Numbered from the stretch's first letter, positions 1 through 6,052 are shown. The stretch: 8,331 nucleotides of DNA from Rhodobacter sp. (GCA_013824055.1 PNNE01000010.1:1-8331); one strand, 5' to 3'. A program made the numbers and translations. The notes: generated by a model not told the origin, from the letters alone.

Positions 1-1499
1 GCCTTGACCACCTCGCCCGCCGTCTCGTCCGGGATGCCGATCACCGCAGCCTCGGCCACCGCCGGATGCTCGATCAGCGCGCTCTCGACCTCGAAGGGGC
101 CGATCAGGTGGCCCGCGGACTTGATCAGATCATCCGCGCGGCCGACGAACCAGAAATAGCCGTCGCTGTCCTTCATCGCCAGATCGCCGGTCAGATACCA
201 GCCGCCGACAAAGCACTTGGCATAGCGGTCCGGCTGACCGAGATAGGCCCGCATCATCGAGGGCCAGCCGGGCCGCAGCGCCAGTTCGCCGATCTGGCCG
301 GGGGCGGCTTCGATCACCGTCCCGTCCTCGCAAAGGACGATCCCCGCCGCGACGCCGGGCAGGGGCTTGCCCATCGCGCCGGGCTTGATGTCCATCTCGG
401 CAGTGTTGGCGATCATGATGCCGCCGGTTTCGGATTGCCACCAGTTGTCATGGAACGGCAGGCCAAAGACCCCTTGCCCCCAGATCACGCATTCGGCGTT
501 CAGGGGTTCGCCCACCGATGCCAGGAACCGCAGGGACGAAAAATCGTGGCCCCTGGTGGCTGCGTCCCCCGCCCGCATCATCATGCGGATTGCGGTCGGC
601 GCGGTGTACCAGACCTGCACCTTTTCCCGTTCAAGGATGCCGTACCAGCGTTCAAGGTCGAACTCGGCCTCGTCCACCACCATCGTCACGCGGTTGCACA
701 GGGGCGAGATGATGCCGTAGCTCATCCCCGTCACCCAGCCGGGATCGGCGGTGCACCAGTAGATGTCGCCGGGCCGCAGGTCCAGCGCGATGCGCCCGGT
801 CTCGGAATGGGCGACCACGGCCTGGTGGACGTGGACAACGCCTTTCGGCAGACCTGTGGTGCCCGAGGTGAAGTGCAAAAGCGCCATATCCTCCGGCAGG
901 GTCTTGACCGTCTCGAAACGATCGAAAGCGGCGGCCATGGCGGGGCCAAGCGCCACGCAGCCCTCGGGAGCCTCGTCGCCGATGATCAGCACCAGCTTCA
1001 GGCCCGGCATCTCGGCCCGCCACTCGGCCACCTTGCGGCGATACTGCGCCTCGGTCGTGACCAGCAGGCTCGCCCCGCCGATCTCCATCCGTGCGCGCAC
1101 CGGTTCGGGTCCGAAGGCCGCGAAAAGCGGACTTGCAACGACGCCCGCTTTCAACGCGCCCAGGGTGGCCGCGTACAGCGCGGGAACCCGGCCCGAGAGA
1201 AGGAACATCCGGTCGCCCACCCCGATGCCGTGGGCCCGCAGGACGTTGGCAAACCGCGCGGCGTCTGCGGCAAGATCGGCATAGGTCAATACCTGCCGCC
1301 CGCCGTCCCGCCCCAGCCAGATCAGCGCCGGCTGCTTTCCATGACCTGCAGCGACATGCCGGTCCACGGCTTCATGCGCGATGTTGAGCCCGCCGCCGGG
1401 CAAACCCTCCAGCCGCGCGCGGGCCGCTTCCCAGCCAGTGGGGAGCGGGCTGATGTCGGTCTGCCGCAGAGTCTTCCTTATGACTGCGTAGGTCATCAT
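1..1499 (-). CDS. acsA: AcsA-type acetate/short-chain acyl-CoA ligase (partial, C-terminus outside window)
   Basis: An ANL-superfamily adenylate-forming enzyme predicted to convert acetate or a short-chain acid, ATP and CoA to acyl-CoA in the cytoplasm. About 499 codons are present. Numbering from the ATG at 1499: phosphate-binding loop TSGTTG at 211-216 followed by LPKGV; DIYWCTADPGWVTG at 245-258; WWQSETG at 353-359; hinge region GRADDLIKSAG at 453-463 followed by GPFEVES. The tryptophan pair before the SETG motif is typical of acetyl-CoA synthetases, where Trp restricts the acyl pocket. Stretches such as MDIKPGAMGKPLPGV and GWPSMM match the Bacillus AcsA branch (about 570 residues) as I remember it, so roughly 70 residues with the C-terminal catalytic lysine are missing. 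Two tandem ATGs (1499 and 1496) compete; GGGGGA sits directly upstream and is better spaced for the second. The exact acyl substrate is inferred. Confidence 0.88.
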   Translation of the reverse strand, partial: MMTYAVIRKTLRQTDISPLPTGWEAARARLEGLPGGGLNIAHEAVDRHVAAGHGKQPALIWLGRDGGRQVLTYADLAADAARFANVLRAHGIGVGDRMFLLSGRVPALYAATLGALKAGVVASPLFAAFGPEPVRARMEIGGASLLVTTEAQYRRKVAEWRAEMPGLKLVLIIGDEAPEGCVALGPAMAAAFDRFETVKTLPEDMALLHFTSGTTGLPKGVVHVHQAVVAHSETGRIALDLRPGDIYWCTADPGWVTGMSYGIISPLCNRVTMVVDEAEFDLERWYGILEREKVQVWYTAPTAIRMMMRAGDAATRGHDFSSLRFLASVGEPLNAECVIWGQGVFGLPFHDNWWQSETGGIMIANTAEMDIKPGAMGKPLPGVAAGIVLCEDGTVIEAAPGQIGELALRPGWPSMMRAYLGQPDRYAKCFVGGWYLTGDLAMKDSDGYFWFVGRADDLIKSAGHLIGPFEVESALIEHPAVAEAAVIGIPDETAGEVVK

Positions 1500-1627
1500 T
1501 CCCCCGAAACGATCAGGTCCATGCCGCTGCCGTCGCCTCGAGACGCCGTTTTGCAAGGGCCTCGAATCGCCGCAACCGTTGCAGGTTCGGGCGTGACGCC
1601 GCATCTGTCGTTGATGCAGGTCATCCC

Positions 1628-1658
1628 CGAAGGACCGGCACTGCCGGACCAGGCTTCG
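1628..1658. repeat. Imperfect inverted repeat / possible hairpin
   Basis: The core is CCGGCA (1635-1640), C, TGCCGG (1642-1647), a perfect 6-bp odd palindrome. It continues after an A/A mismatch with GG and CC at 1632-1633 and 1649-1650. CGAAG (1628-1632) and CTTCG (1654-1658) can pair outside it. There is no T-run on either side, so it is not a good intrinsic terminator. It could be an operator or structured RNA in the acsA upstream region, or chance in GC-rich DNA. Confidence 0.3.
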
Positions 1659-1966
1659 TTCGTCCGGTTGCTGGCGGGCTGTGTCGAGTGCAGCCATCCG
1701 ATCAGCGGCGAGCCCTGCGGCCGAATGATCCGGTGAAGAAACTTGACGCCCGGGATTGGACGGTTGCGGCAGGGGTCTGATCTCTGCAGGCCGGTGATCG
1801 GGTCAAGTCCGGTCCCACGACGACCGGGCACCAGATCTGACAGGCGCATGGCTGCGGCCAGCCAGACCCGCGCAGATGATCCGGCGCCAGCCTTGCCTGT
1901 GTGACCAGCCGGAACGAAGCCCTGCGTGTCACGTCCCGGAAGTGTCATGACCTGAGAGGGCGTGTT

Positions 1967-1992
1967 GCTGCCCCAAGGCTGACTGGGGAAGC
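1967..1992 (-). terminator. Terminator-like hairpin downstream of the PPC-like gene
   Basis: GCTgCCCCA (1967-1975) pairs with TGGGGaAGC (1984-1992) around an 8-nt loop, with one mismatch, giving an 8-bp interrupted stem. It lies about 35 bases after the stop of the minus-strand gene ending at 2027, the right place for a transcription end. No U-tract follows, so it may be only a 3' RNA-stabilising structure. Confidence 0.3.
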
Positions 1993-2026
1993 TGCTGATT
2001 GACCATGACAGGTTCCCTCACGTGCA

Positions 2027-2707
2027 TCAGTTTCCGACCAGCCGGTAGCTGTTGCGGACCAGACCCGGATTGCGCACGGTGGCCGTGAAGAACCCGTTCC
2101 GCGCCGGGGTGAACCGGCAAAGCACCGGGCCTTTTGCGGCGGGTCGGGCACAGACCGGCGCCCCGGTCTCGTCGGCAATGGTCAGGTCCAGGTCGGTGTC
2201 GCCGTCGCCAATGAGGCCGATTTCGGCGGCGGATTCCCCGGCCAGGACCAGGGTCCAGCTGTCCGTCTGGCCAGGGTCCAGCGTCGCCGTCGCGTTGATC
2301 GCCGTCGGCCGCCGGCCATGCGGCAGTTGTGCGTCAAGGTCGTAGACCAGGTCCTGCAGGTCCGGGTCCTCGCCCGCAAGGCCCTGGGCGATGGCGATCG
2401 CCCTGGGCCCGGCCGGGTCCGGCGCGGTCGCCTTTCCCTCGGGTGCGTCGGGAACCGGGTCTCCCGCGGTCGACTTCGCCCATCCGACGGGGGCGCGCAG
2501 GGTGACTTCCCGCGCGAGGCGGATCGCGCCGATCAGCACGACCGGGTCGCCGCTTTCCAGAGCTTCTTCATAGGCCTGTTGCGCCTGGATCAGCCGGGAC
2601 ACGGCGCCGGCCTCTCCGACCTGGTTGCGCGACAGGTTCGGGGCTTCCGCCCAGGTGGTGGAAGCCAGGGCAATCAGCAGGGCAACGGGCAGGACAGGCA
2701 GGCGCAT
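2027..2707 (-). CDS. Secreted protein of unknown function with PPC-like beta domain
   Basis: A 226-residue protein of unknown function. Residues 1-22 form a Sec signal peptide: basic MR, hydrophobic core LPVALLIALAS, likely cleavage after an Ala near 20-22. Residues 25-75 look helical. A Pro/Ala/Gly-rich linker covers about 75-105. Residues 140-226 look beta-rich and resemble the bacterial pre-peptidase C-terminal (PPC) domain: DSWTLVL at 149-155, then GDGDTDLDLTI at 167-177, and a closing GFFTATVRN segment at 205-213. The only cysteines (C186, C197) could form a periplasmic disulfide. An in-frame TGA lies 9 bases upstream of the ATG at 2707, so no longer in-frame start is possible; no clear Shine-Dalgarno is visible. 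It is divergent from argE across a 119-bp region. The PPC assignment is by pattern only; a binding or structural role is plausible. Confidence 0.75.
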   Translation of the reverse strand: MRLPVLPVALLIALASTTWAEAPNLSRNQVGEAGAVSRLIQAQQAYEEALESGDPVVLIGAIRLAREVTLRAPVGWAKSTAGDPVPDAPEGKATAPDPAGPRAIAIAQGLAGEDPDLQDLVYDLDAQLPHGRRPTAINATATLDPGQTDSWTLVLAGESAAEIGLIGDGDTDLDLTIADETGAPVCARPAAKGPVLCRFTPARNGFFTATVRNPGLVRNSYRLVGN

Positions 2708-2729
2708 TGGGGGCTTTCACTCGGACAGC

Positions 2730-2745
2730 TTGCCGAGTCTGGCAA
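2730..2745. promoter_or_regulatory. Short inverted repeat in the divergent promoter region
   Basis: TTGCC (2730-2734) and GGCAA (2741-2745) form a perfect 5-bp inverted repeat around a 6-bp spacer. It lies close upstream of the minus-strand gene starting at 2707. The arms are too short to be strong evidence alone, but it is the first of three inverted repeats within about 90 bp. Confidence 0.25.
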
Positions 2746-2766
2746 AGCCCGCCGACGGGAACAAGA

Positions 2767-2782
2767 GCGGAAAGCTTTCCGC
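2767..2782. promoter_or_regulatory. 16-bp perfect palindrome, candidate operator
   Basis: GCGGAAAGCTTTCCGC is a perfect 16-bp palindrome without spacer, centred 52 bp before the argE start and about 68 bp from the divergent gene's start. With no loop it is more likely a DNA site for a dimeric regulator than an RNA hairpin. Its position would allow control of either or both promoters. The regulator is unknown; the site matches no operator I recognise with confidence. Confidence 0.45.
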
Positions 2783-2785
2783 CCG

Positions 2786-2817
2786 CCCGGTTTCGCGCTA
2801 GCAGGGTCGAAACCGGG
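2786..2817 (+). promoter_or_regulatory. 10-bp stem-loop abutting the argE ribosome binding site
   Basis: CCCGGTTTCG (2786-2795) and CGAAACCGGG (2808-2817) are exact reverse complements around a 12-base loop, which itself contains the palindrome GCTAGC (2797-2802). The right arm ends at the first G of the GGAGG Shine-Dalgarno (2817-2821). If transcribed, this would be a stable 5'-UTR hairpin directly against the ribosome site. It could instead be a DNA operator overlapping the promoter. The function is inferred from position. Confidence 0.45.
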
Positions 2818-2821
2818 GAGG
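2817..2821 (+). promoter_or_regulatory. Shine-Dalgarno of argE
   Basis: GGAGG lies 5 bases before the ATG at 2827, within the purine run GGGGAGGGG (2815-2823). It decides the argE start over the longer in-frame extension to a TTG at 2707, whose translation before the ATG does not resemble the family. Confidence 0.8.
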
Positions 2822-2826
2822 GGACA

Positions 2827-3975
2827 ATGCGCGAGATCCTGGACCGCCTGCTGGCCTTTGACACGGTCAGCTCCAAGCCGAACCTGGCGCTGATGCACTA
2901 TGTCCAGGGTCTGCTGGAAGGCGCGGGGCTGCGAGTGACCTTGATCCCCGCCCCTGCGGGGGGGAAGGCGAACCTCTACGCCTCGACCGGACCCGAGGCG
3001 GCGGCGGGCGTCATGCTTTCGGGACACACGGACGTCGTGCCGGTCGAGGGCCAGCACTGGACCAGGCCGCCCTTCGCGCTGACCGAGGCCGAGGGGCGCT
3101 ATTACGGCCGGGGGGCGGCGGACATGAAGGGCTTCGTCGCCTGTGCGATCGAGGCGATGCTGGCCGCCTCGCGCCGTCCGCTGCAGGTGCCGCTGCACCT
3201 GGCGCTGTCCTATGACGAGGAGATCGGCTGCATGGGCGTGCGGTCGCTGATCGACGTTCTTGCCGCGGCCCCCGTGAAGCCGCGCTTCTGCATCGTGGGC
3301 GAGCCGACCGGGATGCAGGTCGCGACCGGCCACAAGGGAAAGGTGGCCTTGCGGGCGACTTGTGTGGGCCGCGAGGGTCACTCGGCCCTGGCCCCGCTGG
3401 CGCTGAACGCGCTGCATCTGGCGGGAGATTTCCTGGGAGCGGTGCGGCGGGTGCAGGCCGAGCTGGCGGCGACGGGCTTGCGGGACGGCGACTATGACGT
3501 GCCCTACACGACGCTGCATGTGGGCAAGATGTCGGGCGGCGTGCAGGTCAACATCGTGCCCAATCACGCGACCCTGGATTTCGAGATCCGGTCCCTGGCC
3601 GGAGAGGATGTGGCCAGCCTGATCCGGCGATTGGAAGCAGAGGCAGCGGCGATCACCTCTCCGTTGCGGGGGGAATTCCCCGAGGCGGCGATCCGGGTGG
3701 AGCGGCTGTGGGACTACCCCGGCCTGGGAACCCCCTCGGACGCCGGGGTGGTGCGGTTCGTCAAGGGGCTGACCGGGGCGAACGGGACGATCAAGGTGGC
3801 CTTCGGAACGGAAGGCGGGCTTTTCGATCATCGCCTCGGGGTACCGACGGTGATCTGCGGGCCGGGGTCGATGGCCCAGGGGCACAAACCGGACGAATTC
3901 GTCTCGGTCGAGCAGATCGAGAGGTGCCGGGCCATGCTGGCAGCCTTGATGGATCGGCTGGAGGCAGGGCTTTAG
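2827..3975 (+). CDS. argE: Acetylornithine deacetylase (M20 metallopeptidase family)
   Basis: A 382-residue cytoplasmic di-zinc amidohydrolase predicted to hydrolyse N2-acetylornithine to ornithine and acetate. All M20 metal and catalytic residues are visible: H67 and D69 in SGHTDVVPV, D99 in GRGAADMKG, the E131/E132 pair in YDEEIG, E159 in VGEPT, and H353 in QGHKPDE. The dimerisation-domain histidine is H185 in GREGHSA. Length is normal for ArgE (about 380). The start is set by the GGAGG at 2817. It stands alone, divergent from the secreted-protein gene and convergent with the DUF1287 gene. Many alphaproteobacteria recycle the acetyl group with ArgJ, so this copy may be redundant, catabolic, or act on related N-acyl amino acids; related M20 deacylases cannot be excluded. 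The upstream palindromes suggest regulation. Confidence 0.88.
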   Translation: MREILDRLLAFDTVSSKPNLALMHYVQGLLEGAGLRVTLIPAPAGGKANLYASTGPEAAAGVMLSGHTDVVPVEGQHWTRPPFALTEAEGRYYGRGAADMKGFVACAIEAMLAASRRPLQVPLHLALSYDEEIGCMGVRSLIDVLAAAPVKPRFCIVGEPTGMQVATGHKGKVALRATCVGREGHSALAPLALNALHLAGDFLGAVRRVQAELAATGLRDGDYDVPYTTLHVGKMSGGVQVNIVPNHATLDFEIRSLAGEDVASLIRRLEAEAAAITSPLRGEFPEAAIRVERLWDYPGLGTPSDAGVVRFVKGLTGANGTIKVAFGTEGGLFDHRLGVPTVICGPGSMAQGHKPDEFVSVEQIERCRAMLAALMDRLEAGL

Positions 3976-3982
3976 CCGCTAT

Positions 3983-3995
3983 GCCCACGGTGGGC
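3983..3995 (+). terminator. Weak hairpin just after argE
   Basis: GCCCA (3983-3987) and TGGGC (3991-3995) pair around a CGG loop 7 bases after the argE stop. The stem is short and no T-run follows directly. This is a possible 3' structure only; the hairpin at 4084-4104 is stronger. Confidence 0.25.
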
Positions 3996-4083
3996 GGAAA
4001 CTGGAAATGCATCTGAAACAATGTGTTACTCTTTTGCCTTGGGGGAATCGTCACGGAACCGATCGTGCGGCCCCTGGCTGACC

Positions 4084-4104
4084 CCGGGGGTTTCACACCC
4101 CCGG
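4084..4104 (+). terminator. Strong GC hairpin in the argE 3' region
   Basis: CCGGGGGT (4084-4091) pairs perfectly with ACCCCCGG (4097-4104) around the 5-base loop TTCAC. It lies in the 255-bp convergent gap between argE and the DUF1287 gene. It is followed by a C-run rather than a T-run, so it is not a textbook intrinsic terminator, but it is the most stable structure in the gap and probably marks a transcript end or a 3' stabiliser. Confidence 0.45.
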
Positions 4105-4136
4105 CCCCCCGTGGGATATTTGTGCAAGTGTGAAAG
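4084..4136 (+). repeat. Hairpin plus A/T tail, probable Rhodobacterales dispersed intergenic element
   Basis: After the hairpin come a C-run and then GGATATTTGTGCAAG (4114-4128) and TGTGAAAG (4129-4136). From memory, many Rhodobacterales genomes carry very similar hairpin plus GGATATTT..GCAA..TGAAAG units after genes. That is recollection, not a search. In this window it occurs once. A whole-genome count would settle whether it is a dispersed element. Confidence 0.4.
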
Positions 4137-4171
4137 CGCAATTTCAGGCGATGTCCGGCGACTGGCGGCCA

Positions 4172-4187
4172 CCTGCCGCAAGGCGGG
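4172..4187. repeat. Small GCAA-loop hairpin before the DUF1287 gene end
   Basis: CCTGCC (4172-4177) pairs with GGCGGG (4182-4187) around a GCAA tetraloop, using one G-U pair in plus-strand RNA. It lies about 44 bases beyond the stop of the minus-strand gene ending at 4231. No T-run follows on the minus strand. It is a weak candidate 3' structure. Confidence 0.2.
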
Positions 4188-4230
4188 GAGCGCGTCCTGG
4201 CGAGATTGAAGGGCGCGCGGGGACCCCGAC

Positions 4231-4848
4231 CTATTGCAGCGCCTTCAGCCGGTCCGCCTCGGCCTTGCCGATGCGGTAGTGACCGGTCATCGGATGGGTG
4301 AAAAGGATGTCCTCCTCTTTCGCGCCAGCGCCGATGTTGTGCAGGATCAGCGGCACGCCCGCGTCGGTCCGGCGGTCCGAGACGATGCCGATGTGGTCCA
4401 GGTTGCCGGGCAGCTTCCAGGTGACGATGTCGCCGGGCAGATAGGGCACCGGACCTTCGTCCAGCGGCACCTCGGCCCCGATGCGGGCGAAAAGCGTCTG
4501 CAGGTTCGGCACCCGGCGGTGGTCGATGTTCCGATCCGGCCGGTCCAGCCCCCAGAAGGCCGGGTAGGCCGCGAAGTCGGCCGTCATGTCCCGGTTCACC
4601 GCCAGTTGCAGGTCGATCGCCCAGGCATCGCGCAGGGCGCGGATCACCACGTCGGTGCAAACGCCCCGGTCGCGGGGCAGGTCGCCGCCCGGAAACTCCA
4701 GCGTCACATAGGCCGGGTCGTAGGTCACTGTCACACCCACCTGGTCCCGCGCGGCGGCCGTCAGTCGCGAGGGTTCCGACCCCGCGAAGGCGGGCGCGGC
4801 AATCGTCAGCGACAGGATCAGGGCCAGGGGACGCATGGGGCGAATCAT
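4231..4848 (-). CDS. Exported DUF1287 family protein (NlpC/P60-like fold)
   Basis: A 205-residue exported protein of the DUF1287 family (E. coli YijF type), for which no activity is firmly established. The N-terminus is a Sec signal peptide: basic MIRPMRP, hydrophobic LALILSLTIAAP, likely cleavage after AFA. Numbering from the downstream Met (4836), family hallmarks are C60 in RGVCTDVV, DRNIDHRRVPNL at 101-112, PGDIVTW at 134-140, H148 in LDHIGIV, and H166/N167 in LHNIGAG. A Cys followed by His residues in this order is what an NlpC/P60-like cysteine hydrolase would show, so a cell-wall or periplasmic amidase role is possible but inferred. Starts at 4848 and 4836 are both plausible, neither with a strong Shine-Dalgarno; I chose 4848. 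The gene is divergent from selU across 87 bp. Confidence 0.82.
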   Translation of the reverse strand: MIRPMRPLALILSLTIAAPAFAGSEPSRLTAAARDQVGVTVTYDPAYVTLEFPGGDLPRDRGVCTDVVIRALRDAWAIDLQLAVNRDMTADFAAYPAFWGLDRPDRNIDHRRVPNLQTLFARIGAEVPLDEGPVPYLPGDIVTWKLPGNLDHIGIVSDRRTDAGVPLILHNIGAGAKEEDILFTHPMTGHYRIGKAEADRLKALQ

Positions 4849-4881
4849 GCCCGGTTCACGCCCGCGTGGGTAGTCCGGATT

Positions 4882-4895
4882 TCCCGTGATCGGGA
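4882..4895. promoter_or_regulatory. Inverted repeat between the DUF1287 gene and selU
   Basis: TCCCG (4882-4886) and CGGGA (4891-4895) form a perfect 5-bp inverted repeat with a 4-base spacer in the middle of the 87-bp divergent promoter region. It is a possible operator for either gene, but short enough to be chance. Confidence 0.25.
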
Positions 4896-4935
4896 CGGGC
4901 TGGCACCTTTCCGCCGGGGCCGGTAATACGTCGTG

Positions 4936-5985
4936 ATGGCGATCACCCTCAGCTCCCTGGCCGATCTGGCGACGCATGGCTTCGATGACATCATCGACGT
5001 GCGCGCCCCTGCCGAATTCGCCGAGGATCACCTGCCCGGCGCGATCTCTCTGCCCGTGCTGGACGACGAGGAGCGGGCGCGGGTCGGCACGATCTACAAG
5101 CAGGTTTCGCCCTTTTCCGCCCGCAAGATCGGTGCGGCGCTGGTGGCGAAGAATGCTTCCCTGCATTTGCAGGGACCCTTGGCCGAAAAGCCGGGGGGCT
5201 GGCGTCCCCTGGTCTATTGCTGGCGCGGCGGTCAGCGGTCGGGGTCCTTTGCGACGATCCTGGGCCAGATCGGCTGGCGGGTGGAAACCCTGGTCGGCGG
5301 CTACAAGACCTGGCGCGGCCTGGTGGTGCATGAGGTTTATGACACCCCCGTGCGGGCGCCTGTCGTGGTGCTGGACGGCAATACCGGGTCGGCAAAGACC
5401 GAGGTTCTGAACCTGTTGCCCGGTTTCGGGGTGCAGGTGATCGACCTGGAAGGTCTGGCGCGGCATCGCGGCTCGCTTTTCGGCAACGTCGGGCCGCAGC
5501 CGTCGCAGAAGGCCTTCGAGGGGGCGCTGGCGCTGGCCCTGGCCGGGCTGGACCCCTCGCGCCCCGTGGTGGTCGAGGCGGAAAGCTCCAAGATCGGCAA
5601 CTGCCGCCTGCCGCCCGAGATCTGGAAGGCGATGGTCGCCGCGCCCCGGGTGGCGATTGCGGCACCCCGTCCGGTGCGGGCGGACTACCTGGCGCGGGCC
5701 TACGGCGACCTGACCTCGGACGCCGGGCGGCTGGCGGCGACGGTGGGCCTGCTGCGCCCGGCACATCCGGCCGAGGTGATCGAGGAGTGGCTTGGACTGG
5801 CTTTGGCGGGCCAGTTCGCGGCCTTGGCCGACAGCCTGATGGAGCGGCATTACGACCCGCGCTATGGCAAGCACCGGGCGCGGATGGCGGTGCCTTTGGT
5901 GGACGTCGCAGCGCCTGACCTGCGGCCCGAGGCCTTGCCGGGGATCGCGCAAGCCGTGGCCGCGGCGGTGAAGCGGCTGGTCTGA
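4936..5985 (+). CDS. selU: tRNA 2-selenouridine synthase
   Basis: A 349-residue cytoplasmic enzyme (SelU, also MnmH or YbbB) that replaces sulfur of 2-thiouridine at the wobble position of certain tRNAs with selenium from selenophosphate, known in the family to go through a geranylated intermediate. The N-terminal rhodanese domain (about 1-135) begins with DIIDVRAPAEF and carries its catalytic cysteine, C95, in YCWRGGQRSGS. The C-terminal P-loop domain has Walker A GNTGSAKT at 148-155 and the family motif EAESSKIG at 214-221. The length is near the family norm (about 350-370). The ATG at 4936 directly follows an in-frame GTG (4933); no Shine-Dalgarno is evident. It needs selenophosphate from SelD, which is not in this window. 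A terminator-like hairpin follows at 6013. Confidence 0.93.
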   Translation: MAITLSSLADLATHGFDDIIDVRAPAEFAEDHLPGAISLPVLDDEERARVGTIYKQVSPFSARKIGAALVAKNASLHLQGPLAEKPGGWRPLVYCWRGGQRSGSFATILGQIGWRVETLVGGYKTWRGLVVHEVYDTPVRAPVVVLDGNTGSAKTEVLNLLPGFGVQVIDLEGLARHRGSLFGNVGPQPSQKAFEGALALALAGLDPSRPVVVEAESSKIGNCRLPPEIWKAMVAAPRVAIAAPRPVRADYLARAYGDLTSDAGRLAATVGLLRPAHPAEVIEEWLGLALAGQFAALADSLMERHYDPRYGKHRARMAVPLVDVAAPDLRPEALPGIAQAVAAAVKRLV

Positions 5986-6000
5986 CGCGGCTGGCCTGAC
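5973..6000 (+). repeat. 14-bp tandem duplication across the selU stop
   Basis: GCGGCTGGTCTGAC (5973-5986) is followed at once by GCGGCTGGCCTGAC (5987-6000), one mismatch in 14, then a further GCGG at 6001-6004. The first unit contains the selU stop TGA (5983-5985). It is probably a slippage duplication; the second copy is untranslated. Confidence 0.7.
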
Positions 6001-6012
6001 GCGGCGGAACAT

Positions 6013-6035
6013 GGCAGAATGTTCTGCCTTTGTTC
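6013..6035 (+). terminator. Likely intrinsic terminator of selU
   Basis: GGCAGAA (6013-6019) and TTCTGCC (6022-6028) are exact reverse complements 2 bases apart. In RNA this folds as a 6-bp stem with an AUGU tetraloop, followed by the U-rich TTTGTTCTT. The stem starts 28 bases after the selU stop. Stem plus U-tract is the standard intrinsic shape, though the U-run is interrupted. It overlaps the LexA box at 6021-6035. Confidence 0.5.
6021..6035 (+). promoter_or_regulatory. LexA/SOS box of dnaE2
   Basis: GTTC-TGCCTTT-GTTC is an exact GTTC-N7-GTTC direct repeat, the established LexA operator of alphaproteobacteria. It ends 17 bases before the dnaE2 ATG at 6053, so LexA would sit over the promoter or initiation region. 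dnaE2 is a known SOS gene in this class, so motif and target agree. Confidence 0.88.
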
Positions 6036-6052
6036 TTATGCCGAGTCGCCCC

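Larger units (their letters stand above)
1500..2026. other. 527-bp stretch without a convincing gene
   Basis: This gap separates two minus-strand genes. Open frames exist on both strands (a 150-codon one on minus at 1948-1496, a 71-codon one on plus at 1521-1736), but their translations are rich in Gly, Pro, Ser, Arg and Cys, show no family motif, and use third-position G/C clearly less than the neighbouring genes. It must contain the acsA promoter. It also holds an imperfect odd palindrome at 1632-1650 and a terminator-like hairpin at 1967-1992. It may be a decayed gene, a long leader or simple spacer; I cannot decide between these. Confidence 0.6.

Noticed and set aside
66..1736. Long plus-strand open frame (556 codons) opposite acsA
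   Set aside because: It is antisense to a gene with all AMP-ligase motifs. Long antisense frames are expected in GC-rich coding DNA, and its translation is His/Arg/Pro-rich with no family pattern.
1521..1736. Possible 71-residue plus-strand small protein
   Set aside because: There is no ribosome site, no recognisable motif, and third positions are not G/C-biased like the real genes.
2674..3885. 403-codon minus-strand open frame opposite argE
   Set aside because: It is antisense to an intact M20 enzyme and overlaps the secreted-protein gene start; it shows no motif.
4211..4230. Short palindrome CGGGGACCCCG after the DUF1287 stop
   Set aside because: With a one-base centre it cannot form a proper hairpin of that length, and no T-run follows; likely chance in GC-rich DNA.
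4901..4916. Sigma-54 promoter resemblance (TGGCAC...) before selU
   Set aside because: The required GG-N10-GC spacing is not met; the GC falls one base too close.
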